A DNA stretch of 64,000 bases from Spirochaetales bacterium (GTDB taxonomy: Bacteria; Spirochaetota; Spirochaetia; Sphaerochaetales; Sphaerochaetaceae). Shown one piece after another: positions 1 to 8,476 of the stretch (within the stretch, counting starts at the first letter, position 1; each line of letters starts with the position of its first letter). A program made the translations under genes and the position numbers. The notes below the pieces were generated by a model. The model had not been told where the DNA came from. It made no database searches and saw only the letters and a list, made by a program, of their open reading frames with translations. The stretch lies in assembly GCA_018433865.1 (NCBI GenBank), contig JAHDQJ010000006.1, positions 248,001 to 312,000 of the forward strand, given 5' to 3'.

Positions 1-1
1 G

Positions 2-271
2 GCTGAGATAGGCCTATCCATGGAAGGGCACCATGCAAAACGGGCGCAAGAGTATATTGACCGCAAGGAAGAATTCGACTATGTGGTTACGGTCTGTGAT
101 GAAAGCAGCGCAGAGCGGTGCCCGATGTTTCCCGGCAAGCACCAGCGCTTGCACTGGGGTTTCCCCGACCCGAGTGCGATCCAAGGAACCGATGAGGAGA
201 AGTTGGTTGGCATTCGGGTGATCCGGGATGCGATCAAGACCAAGGTTGAGTCCTGGCTCGATCAGACCTGA
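2..271 (+). CDS. arsC: Arsenate reductase, C-terminal part (5' end outside window)
   Basis: This is the C-terminal ~89 residues of a thioredoxin-coupled arsenate reductase of the low-molecular-weight tyrosine phosphatase fold, which reduces arsenate to arsenite in the cytoplasm. The frame is open to the left edge, so the P-loop with the first catalytic cysteine is missing. The visible part has the second and third redox cysteines (VVTVCDESSAERCPMFPG) and the family's HWGFPDPS block, followed by the usual terminal helix (VIRDAIKTKVESWL). The spacing between the two cysteines is one residue longer than in the Staphylococcus enzyme. The downstream gene on the same strand is an arsenite exporter, which supports the call. 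Confidence 0.9.
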   Translation, partial: AEIGLSMEGHHAKRAQEYIDRKEEFDYVVTVCDESSAERCPMFPGKHQRLHWGFPDPSAIQGTDEEKLVGIRVIRDAIKTKVESWLDQT

Positions 272-712
272 TCTTCGGATGTGGTGCCACTCTTTCTTTG
301 ATACAGTGGATGCTGTCGCGATGATCGAGAGTATCCGGTCTGTCGGAGGCGCGTTTCATGGAGCGCAAGAGAACGGTTGGGATGGCAAGCCTCATGCAAG
401 TGAGGGTGCTGGGACTCGGATGCATGGCATCGGATTGCACGCAGAACCACTGTGTGAGTGCGAGATCCTCGCAACCCCGACATCGGGGTACCCTTTGAGG
501 ATGCTTGGTGAACGTTCATGGGGTGACTTTCGACGGGAAGGCAGGGGCATGCACCCGTCGCCCGATCTCTCGAATCACCACAGGTTGCTGGCGTGCCTGA
601 TGCACGTGTCCGGACCGGGAAACAGACCTGGGTCGATCATGGGAAAGGATGTGCGCATGGCCGAAAGATATCGGAGTGCTGATACGGTATCAGTAAGACC
701 CGGAGGTAAGAT
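272..712. other. Intergenic region, no supported gene
   Basis: This 441-bp gap separates the arsenate reductase from the arsenite exporter. A 179-codon frame crosses it (228-767), but it overlaps both flanking genes, has no ribosome site and reads as low-complexity R/G/S-rich sequence without family features. Apart from the small palindrome at 679-693 I see no element in it. It may be remnant sequence of a lost gene. Confidence 0.6.
679..693. promoter_or_regulatory. Perfect 15-bp inverted repeat before acr3
   Basis: CTGATAC-G-GTATCAG is a perfect palindrome ending about 20 bp upstream of the exporter ATG and just before its CGGAGG ribosome site. It could be an operator or a small leader hairpin. 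It does not look like a classical ArsR site, and no arsR gene is visible. Confidence 0.4.
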
Positions 713-1786
713 ATGGGAAAGAAATCCGGCACGAGACAGGGTATGGGGTTCTTTGAGCGGTATCTGACACTGTGGGTGCTTCTCTGCATGGCTATCGGGG
801 TGTTGATCGGCGTGTATCTGCCGCAAATTCCCGGATTCCTCTCGCGTTTCGAGTATGCGAATGTTTCCATTCCCGTTGCGGTCCTCATCTGGCTCATGAT
901 CTACCCGATGATGCTCAAGGTAGATTTTCACAGCATCCGACAGGTAGGGCAGAATCCTCGTGGCCTGATCATCACGTGGATTACGAATTGGTTGATCAAA
1001 CCGTTCACCATGTATGCGATCGCGATGTTTTTCTTTTATGTCGTGTATCGTTCGATCATCCCCAAGGATCTTGCGAGACAGTATCTTGCCGGCGCGGTGC
1101 TGTTGGGAGCTGCTCCGTGTACTGCCATGGTCTTCGTATGGAGCCATCTCACCAAAGGGAATCCTGCCTATACCTTGGTACAGGTTGCTACGAACGACCT
1201 CATCATCCTTGCTGCATTCGTGCCGATCGTGGCACTGTTGTTGGGCATCTCCGGTATTTCGATACCGTGGATGACGCTTTTCCTCTCTGTCGTCCTCTTC
1301 GTGGTCATTCCTCTCGGTGCAGGGTGGTTTTCCCGTGTGATCATCACGAGAAAACGTGGATCGGACTATTTCGAACAGACATTCATTCCGAAGTTCTCAC
1401 AAGTCACCATCACCGGACTGTTGCTCACGCTCATCATCATATTCTCATTCCAGGGACAGACCATCGTGGACAATCCCTTGAACATCGTCCTCATCGCGAT
1501 TCCTTTGGTCATACAGACTTTCCTCATCTTTTTCGTGGCATACCTCTGGGCAAAGGCCTGGAAACTCCCGCATGAGATCGCAGCACCCGCAGGGATGATC
1601 GGGGCTTCGAACTTCTTTGAGCTGGCAGTGGCAGTCGCCATCTCTGTGTTCGGCTTGAGTTCTCCTGCAACAGTCACGACAGTCGTGGGCGTATTGGTGG
1701 AAGTTCCGGTCATGCTTACCTTGGTCAAGATTGCCAACAGTACCTTCCATTGGTTCAAGGAGCATCCTGAACCAACAACCCTGTAG
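713..1786 (+). CDS. acr3: ACR3-family arsenite efflux permease
   Basis: This 357-residue, roughly ten-helix inner-membrane protein exports arsenite (and possibly antimonite) using the proton motive force. Family hallmarks are visible: LIWLMIYPMMLKVDF near residue 65, the conserved cysteine in LLGAAPCTAMVFVW (about residue 137), ATNDLIILAAFVP, and the C-terminal SNFFELAVAVAISVFG block. The ATG is preceded by CGGAGG at a good distance. It follows arsC on the same strand, giving a reduce-and-export pair, but the 441-bp gap suggests separate transcription or a deletion between them. The length is normal for ACR3. Confidence 0.93.
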   Translation: MGKKSGTRQGMGFFERYLTLWVLLCMAIGVLIGVYLPQIPGFLSRFEYANVSIPVAVLIWLMIYPMMLKVDFHSIRQVGQNPRGLIITWITNWLIKPFTMYAIAMFFFYVVYRSIIPKDLARQYLAGAVLLGAAPCTAMVFVWSHLTKGNPAYTLVQVATNDLIILAAFVPIVALLLGISGISIPWMTLFLSVVLFVVIPLGAGWFSRVIITRKRGSDYFEQTFIPKFSQVTITGLLLTLIIIFSFQGQTIVDNPLNIVLIAIPLVIQTFLIFFVAYLWAKAWKLPHEIAAPAGMIGASNFFELAVAVAISVFGLSSPATVTTVVGVLVEVPVMLTLVKIANSTFHWFKEHPEPTTL

Positions 1787-1797
1787 CAAAGAACCGA

Positions 1798-1845
1798 TTG
1801 ACAGTATATATACCTAGCACTACAATGCATTGTAGTGCTAGGTAT
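1798..1845 (+). promoter_or_regulatory. padR promoter covered by a 36-bp perfect palindrome
   Basis: The promoter has TTGACA (1798-1803), a 17-bp spacer and TACAAT (1821-1826). A perfect 36-bp inverted repeat spans 1810-1845 and buries the -10 box and the presumed start site; its inner part reads ACTACAATGCATTGTAGT. PadR regulators bind long palindromes of this sort in their own promoters, so this is very probably the autoregulatory operator of the PadR gene that begins 20 bp further on. Confidence 0.8.
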
Positions 1846-1864
1846 GAGGCACGATGGGAGAATC

Positions 1865-2212
1865 ATGGTACTGCCAAAGGATCTGGTTGCAGCTTCAGCC
1901 ACTCCGATCATCCTCGCGTTGCTCAAGAAGGGTGACAGCTATGGATATGAGATCATCGGGAAGGTCCGAGAGGTATCCGATGATCATATCGCATGGACCG
2001 ATGGGATGCTCTATCCGGTATTGCACCGGATGGAGGGAGCGGGATTCATAGAATCCTACTGGAAGCAATCCGATTCAGGAAGGAAGCGCAAGTATTATCA
2101 CATCACCGATGCAGGGATGGCTGAGTATGAAATACTACGTTCACAGTGGTTCGTCGTACACCGGGCCCTGCAGATCCTCGAAGACGCACCGCAGGAGCAC
2201 ATTCATGTTTGA
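1865..2212 (+). CDS. PadR-family transcriptional regulator
   Basis: This 115-residue cytoplasmic DNA-binding repressor has the PadR winged helix: ILALLKKGDSYGYEII, a segment ending in DGMLYPVLHRMEGAGFI, and the wing ...SGRKRKYYHITDAG. I start it at the ATG at 1865, which has GGGAG about 8 bp upstream, rather than at an in-frame ATG at 1835 that lies inside the operator palindrome. The stop overlaps the next start by 8 bp, so the two genes are translationally coupled. PadR genes coupled to a HAAS-domain membrane protein form a recognised pair, and the membrane protein is probably the regulated target. Confidence 0.92.
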   Translation: MVLPKDLVAASATPIILALLKKGDSYGYEIIGKVREVSDDHIAWTDGMLYPVLHRMEGAGFIESYWKQSDSGRKRKYYHITDAGMAEYEILRSQWFVVHRALQILEDAPQEHIHV

Positions 2213-3593
2213 TCTGGAATCGCAGCTGAGGATATGGAAATCCCACATGGTGTCGTTAGGATCCATCGGATTCGAAGATGTGCAGGAGTTGGAGAATCAC
2301 CTGCGGGATACTATCGAAGACTTGGTCGCGCGGGGTCTTGGGGAGGAAGAAGCCTTCCTACTCGCGGTGAAGCGGCTTGGTGATGCCTCGAGCGTGCAGG
2401 AAGAGTTCCGCAAGGTCTCCACGGAGGATCTGTGGCTCCAGCTGTTGGTCCGGTCCGACAGCCCTGCGCTCAGGCGAAGGGATCGTTCCGAATTGGTCTT
2501 CGTGATCGGCCTGGCATTGCTGGGAGGATTGTTGGCAAAGATTCCTGCGCTCTTCGGATTCGGCGACATCGATGCGCATGGGATGATCTACCTGCGCAAT
2601 GCGGGAATATTCGCATGCTTTCCTGTCGCGCTCTATTTCATGCGCAAGCGTTCGCTCCCCATGTGGCGAAGCGTTGCAGCATTGACGGTCTTCATGGCCT
2701 ATGCAACGATTGTCAACGTCTATCCTTCTTTCGAACCCCATCATACGGCAATGCTTGGCGCAGTGCATGCGCCAATACTGTTCCTCTATCTGCTGATGTA
2801 CTTCTACGGAGGTCCCGACGTGGCACCAAGGGGAGAAAAGAAGTCTTACAACGGGTGGAGGAGTGCGAACACACGGTTGAATTTCATCCGGTTTGCAGGA
2901 GAGTCGTTCATCTACGGAGTACTCATCGGACTTGGTGGAATAGTCTTGATCCTTCTCACGATGGGAACATTCTCCCTGGTCGGCATCGATGTCGAATTCT
3001 TCGTGAACGATTGGATGGTGCCGATGGGCTTGTTCGGGATCTTGCCCGTGGCAGCCTATCTGGTGGATAAGAAAAAGAGTCTGATCGAGAGCATCGCTCC
3101 GGTTCTCGCGAAGATTTTCACGCCACTGTTTCTCATGGTCCTCGTGAGCCTGGTCGTGGCCTTCATGATGAATTCCTTGGCTCCCGGTGACAACCGCATG
3201 ATGTTGATCTGGTTCGACCTCGTGCTTGCGGTGGTGTTGGGACTCGCGCTCTATGTGATGAGTTCGAAGGACCCGTCGCACGGCGTATCCCTCTGGGATC
3301 ATCTCACCCTCGCTCTGATCATCGTGGCGATCATCGTCGACATGATTGCGTTCACAGGCTTGCTCGCGCGCTTCTTTTCAGGTGGATTCACCGCGAACAA
3401 GAGCGCAGCGCTCGGGGAGAATATCCTTTTGCTCGGGAACCTCGTGATGATGGCATTCGGATATGTACGCTACATGTACTGCAAACGGTCTTTCCAGGAT
3501 ATCGTGGTCATGCAGATGCGGTATCTCGACCTCTATGCCCTGTGGGCGATCGTGGTGATCGTGCTGTTTCCCCCCATCTTTTCCTTCCGTTAG
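2205..3593 (+). CDS. HAAS-domain (permease prefix domain) integral membrane protein
   Basis: The 462-residue protein has a soluble N-terminal helical segment (about residues 1-75; FEDVQELENHLRDTIEDL and EEEAFLLAVKRLGD) matching the HAAS/permease-prefix domain that accompanies PadR regulators. About ten hydrophobic segments fill the rest. No transport or catalytic motif is recognisable. The start at 2205 is inside the padR gene (8-bp overlap). Known PadR-HAAS pairs respond to envelope stress or amphipathic compounds; the ligand here is unknown. No clear terminator follows. Confidence 0.8.
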   Translation: MFDLESQLRIWKSHMVSLGSIGFEDVQELENHLRDTIEDLVARGLGEEEAFLLAVKRLGDASSVQEEFRKVSTEDLWLQLLVRSDSPALRRRDRSELVFVIGLALLGGLLAKIPALFGFGDIDAHGMIYLRNAGIFACFPVALYFMRKRSLPMWRSVAALTVFMAYATIVNVYPSFEPHHTAMLGAVHAPILFLYLLMYFYGGPDVAPRGEKKSYNGWRSANTRLNFIRFAGESFIYGVLIGLGGIVLILLTMGTFSLVGIDVEFFVNDWMVPMGLFGILPVAAYLVDKKKSLIESIAPVLAKIFTPLFLMVLVSLVVAFMMNSLAPGDNRMMLIWFDLVLAVVLGLALYVMSSKDPSHGVSLWDHLTLALIIVAIIVDMIAFTGLLARFFSGGFTANKSAALGENILLLGNLVMMAFGYVRYMYCKRSFQDIVVMQMRYLDLYALWAIVVIVLFPPIFSFR

Positions 3594-3604
3594 GAGCGAG
3601 GGGG

Positions 3605-3633
3605 TTGACGCATCGGATTTGTCGGCATACCAT
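3605..3633 (+). promoter_or_regulatory. Promoter for the 129-residue hypothetical gene
   Basis: TTGACG (3605-3610), a 17-bp spacer and TACCAT (3628-3633) lie about 70 bp upstream of the next start codon. Confidence 0.5.
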
Positions 3634-3699
3634 GTGCGGACGACGTGATTTAACACCAACTTGCAGCGTCGAAAAACAAATCGCTAAAAGGAGCATTCC

Positions 3700-4089
3700 A
3701 TGCACTACACACAGGTTGTTGTCTCTACAAAAGAGCGGATCAGCGAGATCTATCCCGTTGATGGAGTTTCCTATGCCGCTGAGCTTGAAATCCATTCGAT
3801 CGGTTGTATCGGGGGGATGGCAGGTCTGGATGAACATGTCATCACGCTCTCGCTTGCACAAGGTGAGACCCAGATAGGTTCCTTGAGGCTTGAGTTCCCC
3901 ACCGTACGAAGGACAGAAGGAGGACAGGGCGAAAGGATGCTCATTGCACAACAGGGAACGACGAAGGAGCGACGATTCACCCCTTGGGCTGAACAGCGTA
4001 TCCGAGAAGCGGTCGTACAGTACGTGAGGATGCGAACAAGTTGCCATGCGTGGAAAAGCGAGCTTTCAGCCGTCACGATGAGGCTGTGA
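3700..4089 (+). CDS. Hypothetical cytoplasmic protein, 129 aa
   Basis: I do not recognise the family. The ATG has a strong AAAAGGAG ribosome site, and a promoter-like sequence lies upstream, so this is a convincing single-gene unit. The product is soluble, with no signal peptide or membrane segment. Its first ~70 residues look beta-rich (VVVSTKERISEIYP, HVITLSLAQGETQIGSLRL), followed by a charged helix (RRFTPWAEQRIREAVVQYV). Confidence 0.7.
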   Translation: MHYTQVVVSTKERISEIYPVDGVSYAAELEIHSIGCIGGMAGLDEHVITLSLAQGETQIGSLRLEFPTVRRTEGGQGERMLIAQQGTTKERRFTPWAEQRIREAVVQYVRMRTSCHAWKSELSAVTMRL

Positions 4090-4403
4090 TGCGGGTCCCC
4101 GGGTCCGCTTGAAATCATGTCCGATTGTTTCTGTATTGAAAAAGGCCCCTTCCGAAGAATTACGGTCCCTGGGGTGCAACAACTTGAGGACTCTTGTTCT
4201 TGCCTCTATTTCCTCTGTCATTGCACTTTATTACTTTCTGATACAATATCTCATGAAAATATTGTGAAATATTTATCCTTAAAACTTGAACTCGTGTCAA
4301 TAATTATGTGTATGGAAGGTGTGAAAGTCTTTCTGGCCGCGTTGACGCCTGCGGGCCCTCATGATAGTGTTGCAGGTAGCTCAATCACCAATTTGGAGGT
4401 AGT
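4090..4403 (+). promoter_or_regulatory. Leader of the iron ABC operon: promoter and inverted repeat
   Basis: The 314-bp gap contains no gene. A promoter fits TTGACG (4342-4347), 17 bp, TAGTGT (4365-4370). Upstream is an AT-rich tract with a perfect interrupted repeat, ACAATAT-N9-ATATTGT (4243-4265). That repeat could be an operator for a metal-responsive regulator such as a Fur or DtxR family protein. No consensus Fur box is certain. Confidence 0.5.
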
Positions 4404-5423
4404 ATGAAACTCAGGAAGATCATGATTGCCATGGCACTTCTCTTGACAGTGTCCCTGGCGCTCTTCGGCGCGGGTACCGGCGAAAAACCAGCGGCCGCGA
4501 AAGCTGACGAACCGTTGACAGGAAAGGTCTCGCTCTATGCGAGCATCACTTCGATCGAGCCCATCATGGCCGATTTCAAGGCGAAGGTCGGTGTCGACGC
4601 GGAATATACCCGCCTTTCGACCGCCCGCTTCATCTCTACGGTCCTGACCGAGTACCAGGCGAACAAGCTCATGGCCGATGTCGTACAAGGTCCGCTCCCG
4701 ATCCTCGAGATACTGAAGGAACAAGGCGTGCTGGCGAATTACCAGGCAAAGGCAGCCGAAGGGTATCCCGACTGGGCGAAGAGGGACGGCATCTACCTGT
4801 TCGGCATCGAATATGTGGGACTGATCTATAACACCGATCTGGTCTCGAAGGAAGAGGCTCCGAAGCGCTATGAGGATCTTGCGGATCCGAAATGGAAGGG
4901 ACACATCGTCATGGCGAACCCCGCGAGCCATGCAACGACGATCAGCTGGTTGGTCGGTCTCAAGGAGAACGTCTTCGCCACGGAAGCCGAGTGGATGGCC
5001 TTCGTCCGCGGTCTTGCTGCCAATGAGCCGATGTTCGTAGCATCATTCGGTCCGACTCCCGCTCCGATTGCCAGCGGTGAGAAGAAGATCGGAATCTCGA
5101 TGCCGAAGTACATCGTGACCAACGCCCCCGCACCGCTCGACTATGCAAAGCTCTCCCAGCCGATGCTCGGGTCTCCCCGTGCGATCGCAATCACCAGCGA
5201 TGCGCCGAATCCCCGTGCTGCGGAGGCTTTCCTCGAGTACTGGCTCAGCGACGGTGCGATGGGAATCCTCGCGAACGACGTAGGCGAGTATGTGCTCACC
5301 CCGGGCGTCTATCCCCCGATACCGGGCATCTCCGAGACGGAAGTCATTCCCATCAGGGAACTCTCCGACGAAGAGATCCAGAAATGGGGCGCCGAGTTCG
5401 AAAAGATTTTCGCACTCAAGTAA
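4404..5423 (+). CDS. Iron(III)-type ABC transporter substrate-binding protein
   Basis: This 339-residue exported binding protein has an N-terminal signal segment (MKLRKIMIAMALLLTVSLA) followed by LFGAGTGEKPAAAKAD, a form common in spirochaete exported proteins. There is no lipobox cysteine. The mature part is a class II periplasmic binding fold like AfuA/FbpA (GKVSLYASITSIEPIM, YVGLIYNTDLV, LADPKWKGHIVMANP, SPRAIAITSDAPNP, AEAFLEYWLS). The ATG has GGAGGT. ATPase and permease genes follow within 30 and 9 bp. Ferric iron is the family's usual ligand, but phosphonate or polyol-type ligands cannot be excluded from sequence alone. Confidence 0.87.
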   Translation: MKLRKIMIAMALLLTVSLALFGAGTGEKPAAAKADEPLTGKVSLYASITSIEPIMADFKAKVGVDAEYTRLSTARFISTVLTEYQANKLMADVVQGPLPILEILKEQGVLANYQAKAAEGYPDWAKRDGIYLFGIEYVGLIYNTDLVSKEEAPKRYEDLADPKWKGHIVMANPASHATTISWLVGLKENVFATEAEWMAFVRGLAANEPMFVASFGPTPAPIASGEKKIGISMPKYIVTNAPAPLDYAKLSQPMLGSPRAIAITSDAPNPRAAEAFLEYWLSDGAMGILANDVGEYVLTPGVYPPIPGISETEVIPIRELSDEEIQKWGAEFEKIFALK

Positions 5424-5452
5424 CAATACAGTACCATAAGGCAGGGTAGGCG

Positions 5453-6532
5453 ATGCAAATCACCATTACAGGATTGAAAAAACATTATCATTCCGAAGGG
5501 AAGACCATTCGGGCACTGGACGGTGTGAACCTCACGATAGAAGCGAACAAGATCTTCACCCTCTTGGGACCCAGCGGATGCGGCAAGACGACGCTCTTGC
5601 GTTGCATTGTCGGGTTGGAGACTCCCGATGAAGGAGAGATCAAGATCGGCGACACGATCGTATGGTCCAACGAGAAGAATATCTATGTCCCCACCGAAAA
5701 GCGGGAACTTGGCATGGTGTTCCAGACGTATGCCATCTGGCCCCACATGAATGTGTTCAACAACGTCGCCTACCCCTTGCAAAACATGAAGATGCCCAAG
5801 GACGAGATTGCGAAGCGTGTCGCAAAGACGCTGAAGTTCGTGCAGCTGGAAGGTTTCGAGAACCGTCCGGCAACAAGACTCTCCGGTGGTCAGCAGCAAC
5901 GTGTCGCGCTCGCCAGGGCGTTGGTTGCGGAGCCGAAGGTCATTCTCTTCGACGAACCGCTTTCGAACCTTGATGCGAAGCTCCGCGAGGAGACCCGGAA
6001 GGAGCTTCGCATGTTCCTGGGAGAACTCGGCATCACCGCGGTCTATGTGACACACGATCGGGTGGAAGCGCTTGCGCTTTCCGACATGATCGGTGTCATG
6101 CGGGCGGGCAATATCGTGGAGTTGGGAACTCCGAAGAAAATCTACTTTGATGCCGATCATCAGTTCGTCGCTGATTTCATCGGAAGGGCAAACCTGATTC
6201 CTGCAAAAGTGACCGAGGAGACTTCCGAGCATTCGCTGGTCACGACCGCGATCGGGTCCGTTGTTTGCCAAAAGAGGAGTTTCGATCCCTCGGATGAGCT
6301 GACCCTTTGCATCCGGCCGGAGTTCCTCGACTTCAAGCCTGCGTCCGATGCCATCAACCGCATCACCGGTGTCGTGGAACAGATGGTGTTCGTCGGAGAG
6401 GTCTATGAGAGCGAGATCAGGGTGGGTACCGAGCTCATCTTCGCGAAGCTGGATCCGCAAACCACGCTCAAGGAGGGGGACCACGTCACCTTCAGCATGA
6501 AACCGGAGCATTGTCTCTTGGTTTCCCGATAG
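5453..6532 (+). CDS. Iron(III)-type ABC transporter ATP-binding protein
   Basis: This 359-residue cytoplasmic ATPase energises the importer encoded around it. It has Walker A GPSGCGKTT (about residues 39-47), the signature LSGGQQQR, Walker B VILFDEP, D-loop SNLDAKL and H-loop VYVTHD. After residue ~240 there is a TOBE-type regulatory domain (LCIRPEFLDF, GDHVTFSMKPEHCLL), as in FbpC/PotA-type proteins. It lies between the binding-protein and permease genes in one operon. Confidence 0.93.
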   Translation: MQITITGLKKHYHSEGKTIRALDGVNLTIEANKIFTLLGPSGCGKTTLLRCIVGLETPDEGEIKIGDTIVWSNEKNIYVPTEKRELGMVFQTYAIWPHMNVFNNVAYPLQNMKMPKDEIAKRVAKTLKFVQLEGFENRPATRLSGGQQQRVALARALVAEPKVILFDEPLSNLDAKLREETRKELRMFLGELGITAVYVTHDRVEALALSDMIGVMRAGNIVELGTPKKIYFDADHQFVADFIGRANLIPAKVTEETSEHSLVTTAIGSVVCQKRSFDPSDELTLCIRPEFLDFKPASDAINRITGVVEQMVFVGEVYESEIRVGTELIFAKLDPQTTLKEGDHVTFSMKPEHCLLVSR

Positions 6533-6541
6533 GGGGCGGTC

Positions 6542-8239
6542 ATGGAACGGCGTCACTCGAGACTCACCTACACCCTGATCACGATAGTCAGCCTGCTTAC
6601 CGTCGCTCCGGTGGTCATGCTGGTCATCGGGAGTTTTTCGAAGAATCTCCGCGCGTTCGGAGATTTCACCCTCAGCAAGTATATCGCGGTGTATACGGAT
6701 CCCATGCTCGTGGAGACCGCAGGCAATACCTTGGTGTTCGTCCTCGGATCCGCAGCGTTCGCCACGGTCCTCGCGCTATTCCTCGCTTACTTGAACAACC
6801 GAACGAACATCCCGTTCAAATTCCTCTTCAAGGTCCTTTCCGTAGTGCCGATGATGATTCCTCACGTGTTGTTCGCAGTCAGCTGGGCTTTGCTCCTCAA
6901 TCCTTCGAACGGAATCTTGAACATGTGGCTCCAGCAGTTGTTCGGACTGGCCAAGGCTCCGTTCAATATCTATTCGATGCCCGGCATGATCATGGTGGAG
7001 GGCCTGCTCGACCTGCCCATCGCGTATCTGATCATCTCTCCCGCCATGGCATCATTCGATGTCTCGCTCGAGGAATCCTCACGGGTATTCAAGGGCGGAC
7101 CGATGCGCACCCTGTTCAAGATCACGCTCCCGGTGCTTCGGCCGGCGATTCTCGCCGCCTTCATCCTCTGCATCGTGCGTGTGCTCGCATCCTTCGCCGT
7201 TCCCTCGGTTCTGGGAATGCCCGGCCGGATTTATGTGCTGAGCACGTACATCTACCGGACGGTGACGATGAGTCTCATCGCCGACTATGGAAAGGCCGCG
7301 GCGATCGGGATGAGCATCCTGGTACTCTCGATCACCCTGATCTACATCTACCGCTACTACACCCGGTTCAGTGACAAGTACGTGACGATCAGCAGCCGCG
7401 GATTCAAGCCTGCGGTCGTGGAATTGCGCAAGGGGAAGATTCCTCTCTTCATCATGCTCATCATCATCTCTTTCATCCTGATCGTACTCCCGGTTCTCGT
7501 GCTTCTCTACACCTCGTTCATCCCCTATATCATGGTACCGAACGGCCAGGCATTCGCCGCGATGAGTCTCGCGAACTGGAGAACCGTCATCAGCGATCCT
7601 ATTTCCATCAAATCATTAGGCAACAGCCTCTTCTTGGGAATCGTCGGTGCGACGGTCGGTTCCTTCCTCTCCATCCTCGTGGCGTATGTGATCGTGAAGG
7701 TGAAGACGAAGGCTTCCGGGTTCCTCGAATCGATCAGTTTCCTCTCATTCTCCTTCCCCGGCATCGTCATCGGTATCGGGTTCATGTGGTTTTTCGTACG
7801 TACACCGCTGTATGCAACCATCTGGGCCCTGTTCTTCGGGTACATCGCCACCTATTTGCCGTACGGCATCAGGCCGATGACCAGTGCGTTCGTCCAGATC
7901 CACGGGAGCCTGGAGGAATCGTCCCTCGTCTGTGGCGCATCGTTCGCCACGACCATGAGAAGGGTAGTGATTCCCCTGCTCGTCCCCGGCATCGTAAGCG
8001 GGTGGGTGCTCATGGCAACCATGTTCTTCCGTGAACTGTCGTTATCGGTGGTGCTCAGCAGACCCGGTACCGAAGTCCTTGCCGTGCAGATCCTGCGGTT
8101 CTCCGAGGACGGACAGTGGGGCAAGCTTTCCGCGCTCGGCCTGATCATGATCTTCTTCTCGACATTGATGGTCGTGGGAGTGAACCTGATCGGAAACCGA
8201 TTCAAACCGGGTGAAGCGAAAGACAGGAAACCTGCATGA
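6542..8239 (+). CDS. Iron(III)-type ABC transporter permease, two fused permease domains
   Basis: This 565-residue inner-membrane protein has two binding-protein-dependent permease modules in tandem, roughly residues 1-270 and 295-560, about twelve helices in all. Each half has an EAA-type cytoplasmic loop (LEESSRVFKGGPMRTLFKITLPVLRP in the first; LEESSLVCGASFATTMRRVVIPLLVPG in the second, both shown only by their landmarks). Such fused permeases are typical of FbpB/AfuB iron importers. The start lies 9 bp after the ATPase stop, and the operon ends at the terminator directly downstream. Confidence 0.92.
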   Translation: MERRHSRLTYTLITIVSLLTVAPVVMLVIGSFSKNLRAFGDFTLSKYIAVYTDPMLVETAGNTLVFVLGSAAFATVLALFLAYLNNRTNIPFKFLFKVLSVVPMMIPHVLFAVSWALLLNPSNGILNMWLQQLFGLAKAPFNIYSMPGMIMVEGLLDLPIAYLIISPAMASFDVSLEESSRVFKGGPMRTLFKITLPVLRPAILAAFILCIVRVLASFAVPSVLGMPGRIYVLSTYIYRTVTMSLIADYGKAAAIGMSILVLSITLIYIYRYYTRFSDKYVTISSRGFKPAVVELRKGKIPLFIMLIIISFILIVLPVLVLLYTSFIPYIMVPNGQAFAAMSLANWRTVISDPISIKSLGNSLFLGIVGATVGSFLSILVAYVIVKVKTKASGFLESISFLSFSFPGIVIGIGFMWFFVRTPLYATIWALFFGYIATYLPYGIRPMTSAFVQIHGSLEESSLVCGASFATTMRRVVIPLLVPGIVSGWVLMATMFFRELSLSVVLSRPGTEVLAVQILRFSEDGQWGKLSALGLIMIFFSTLMVVGVNLIGNRFKPGEAKDRKPA

Positions 8240-8246
8240 TCAACAC

Positions 8247-8280
8247 AAGGAGGCGACCGCAAGGCGCCTCCTTCTTATTG
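8247..8280 (+). terminator. Intrinsic terminator of the iron ABC operon
   Basis: AAGGAGGCG / CGCCTCCTT forms a 9-bp perfect stem with a 9-nt loop, followed by a T-rich tail (CTTATT). Confidence 0.8.
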
Positions 8281-8367
8281 CTGGAGTGCTTCGGACCTCC
8301 ATGTCCAATGAGATCGGTCATACGAATGTTTGTTTCATGATGTGAACCGTTTGCCTGCATCTAGCGG

Positions 8368-8395
8368 TTGCCAAAGCTCGGATTTGATTTATAAT
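8368..8395 (+). promoter_or_regulatory. Promoter for the EAL-domain response regulator
   Basis: TTGCCA (8368-8373), a 16-bp spacer and a perfect TATAAT (8390-8395) lie about 80 bp upstream of the start codon. Confidence 0.6.
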
Positions 8396-8476
8396 TGTAT
8401 GATGAACCCTGCAGGATAGCACTCTTTGTGCAATTCATGGAAAGTGCGGCTATGTGAGATATGGACAGGAGTACGG

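Noticed and set aside
228-767. Open frame of 179 codons between arsC and acr3
   Set aside because: It overlaps both neighbours, has no ribosome site and its sequence looks like non-coding translation.
4404-8239. Link of the ABC importer to the catabolic regulon
   Set aside because: It lacks the TATCGATAATCGATA operator, is 31 kb away and has FbpABC-type features.
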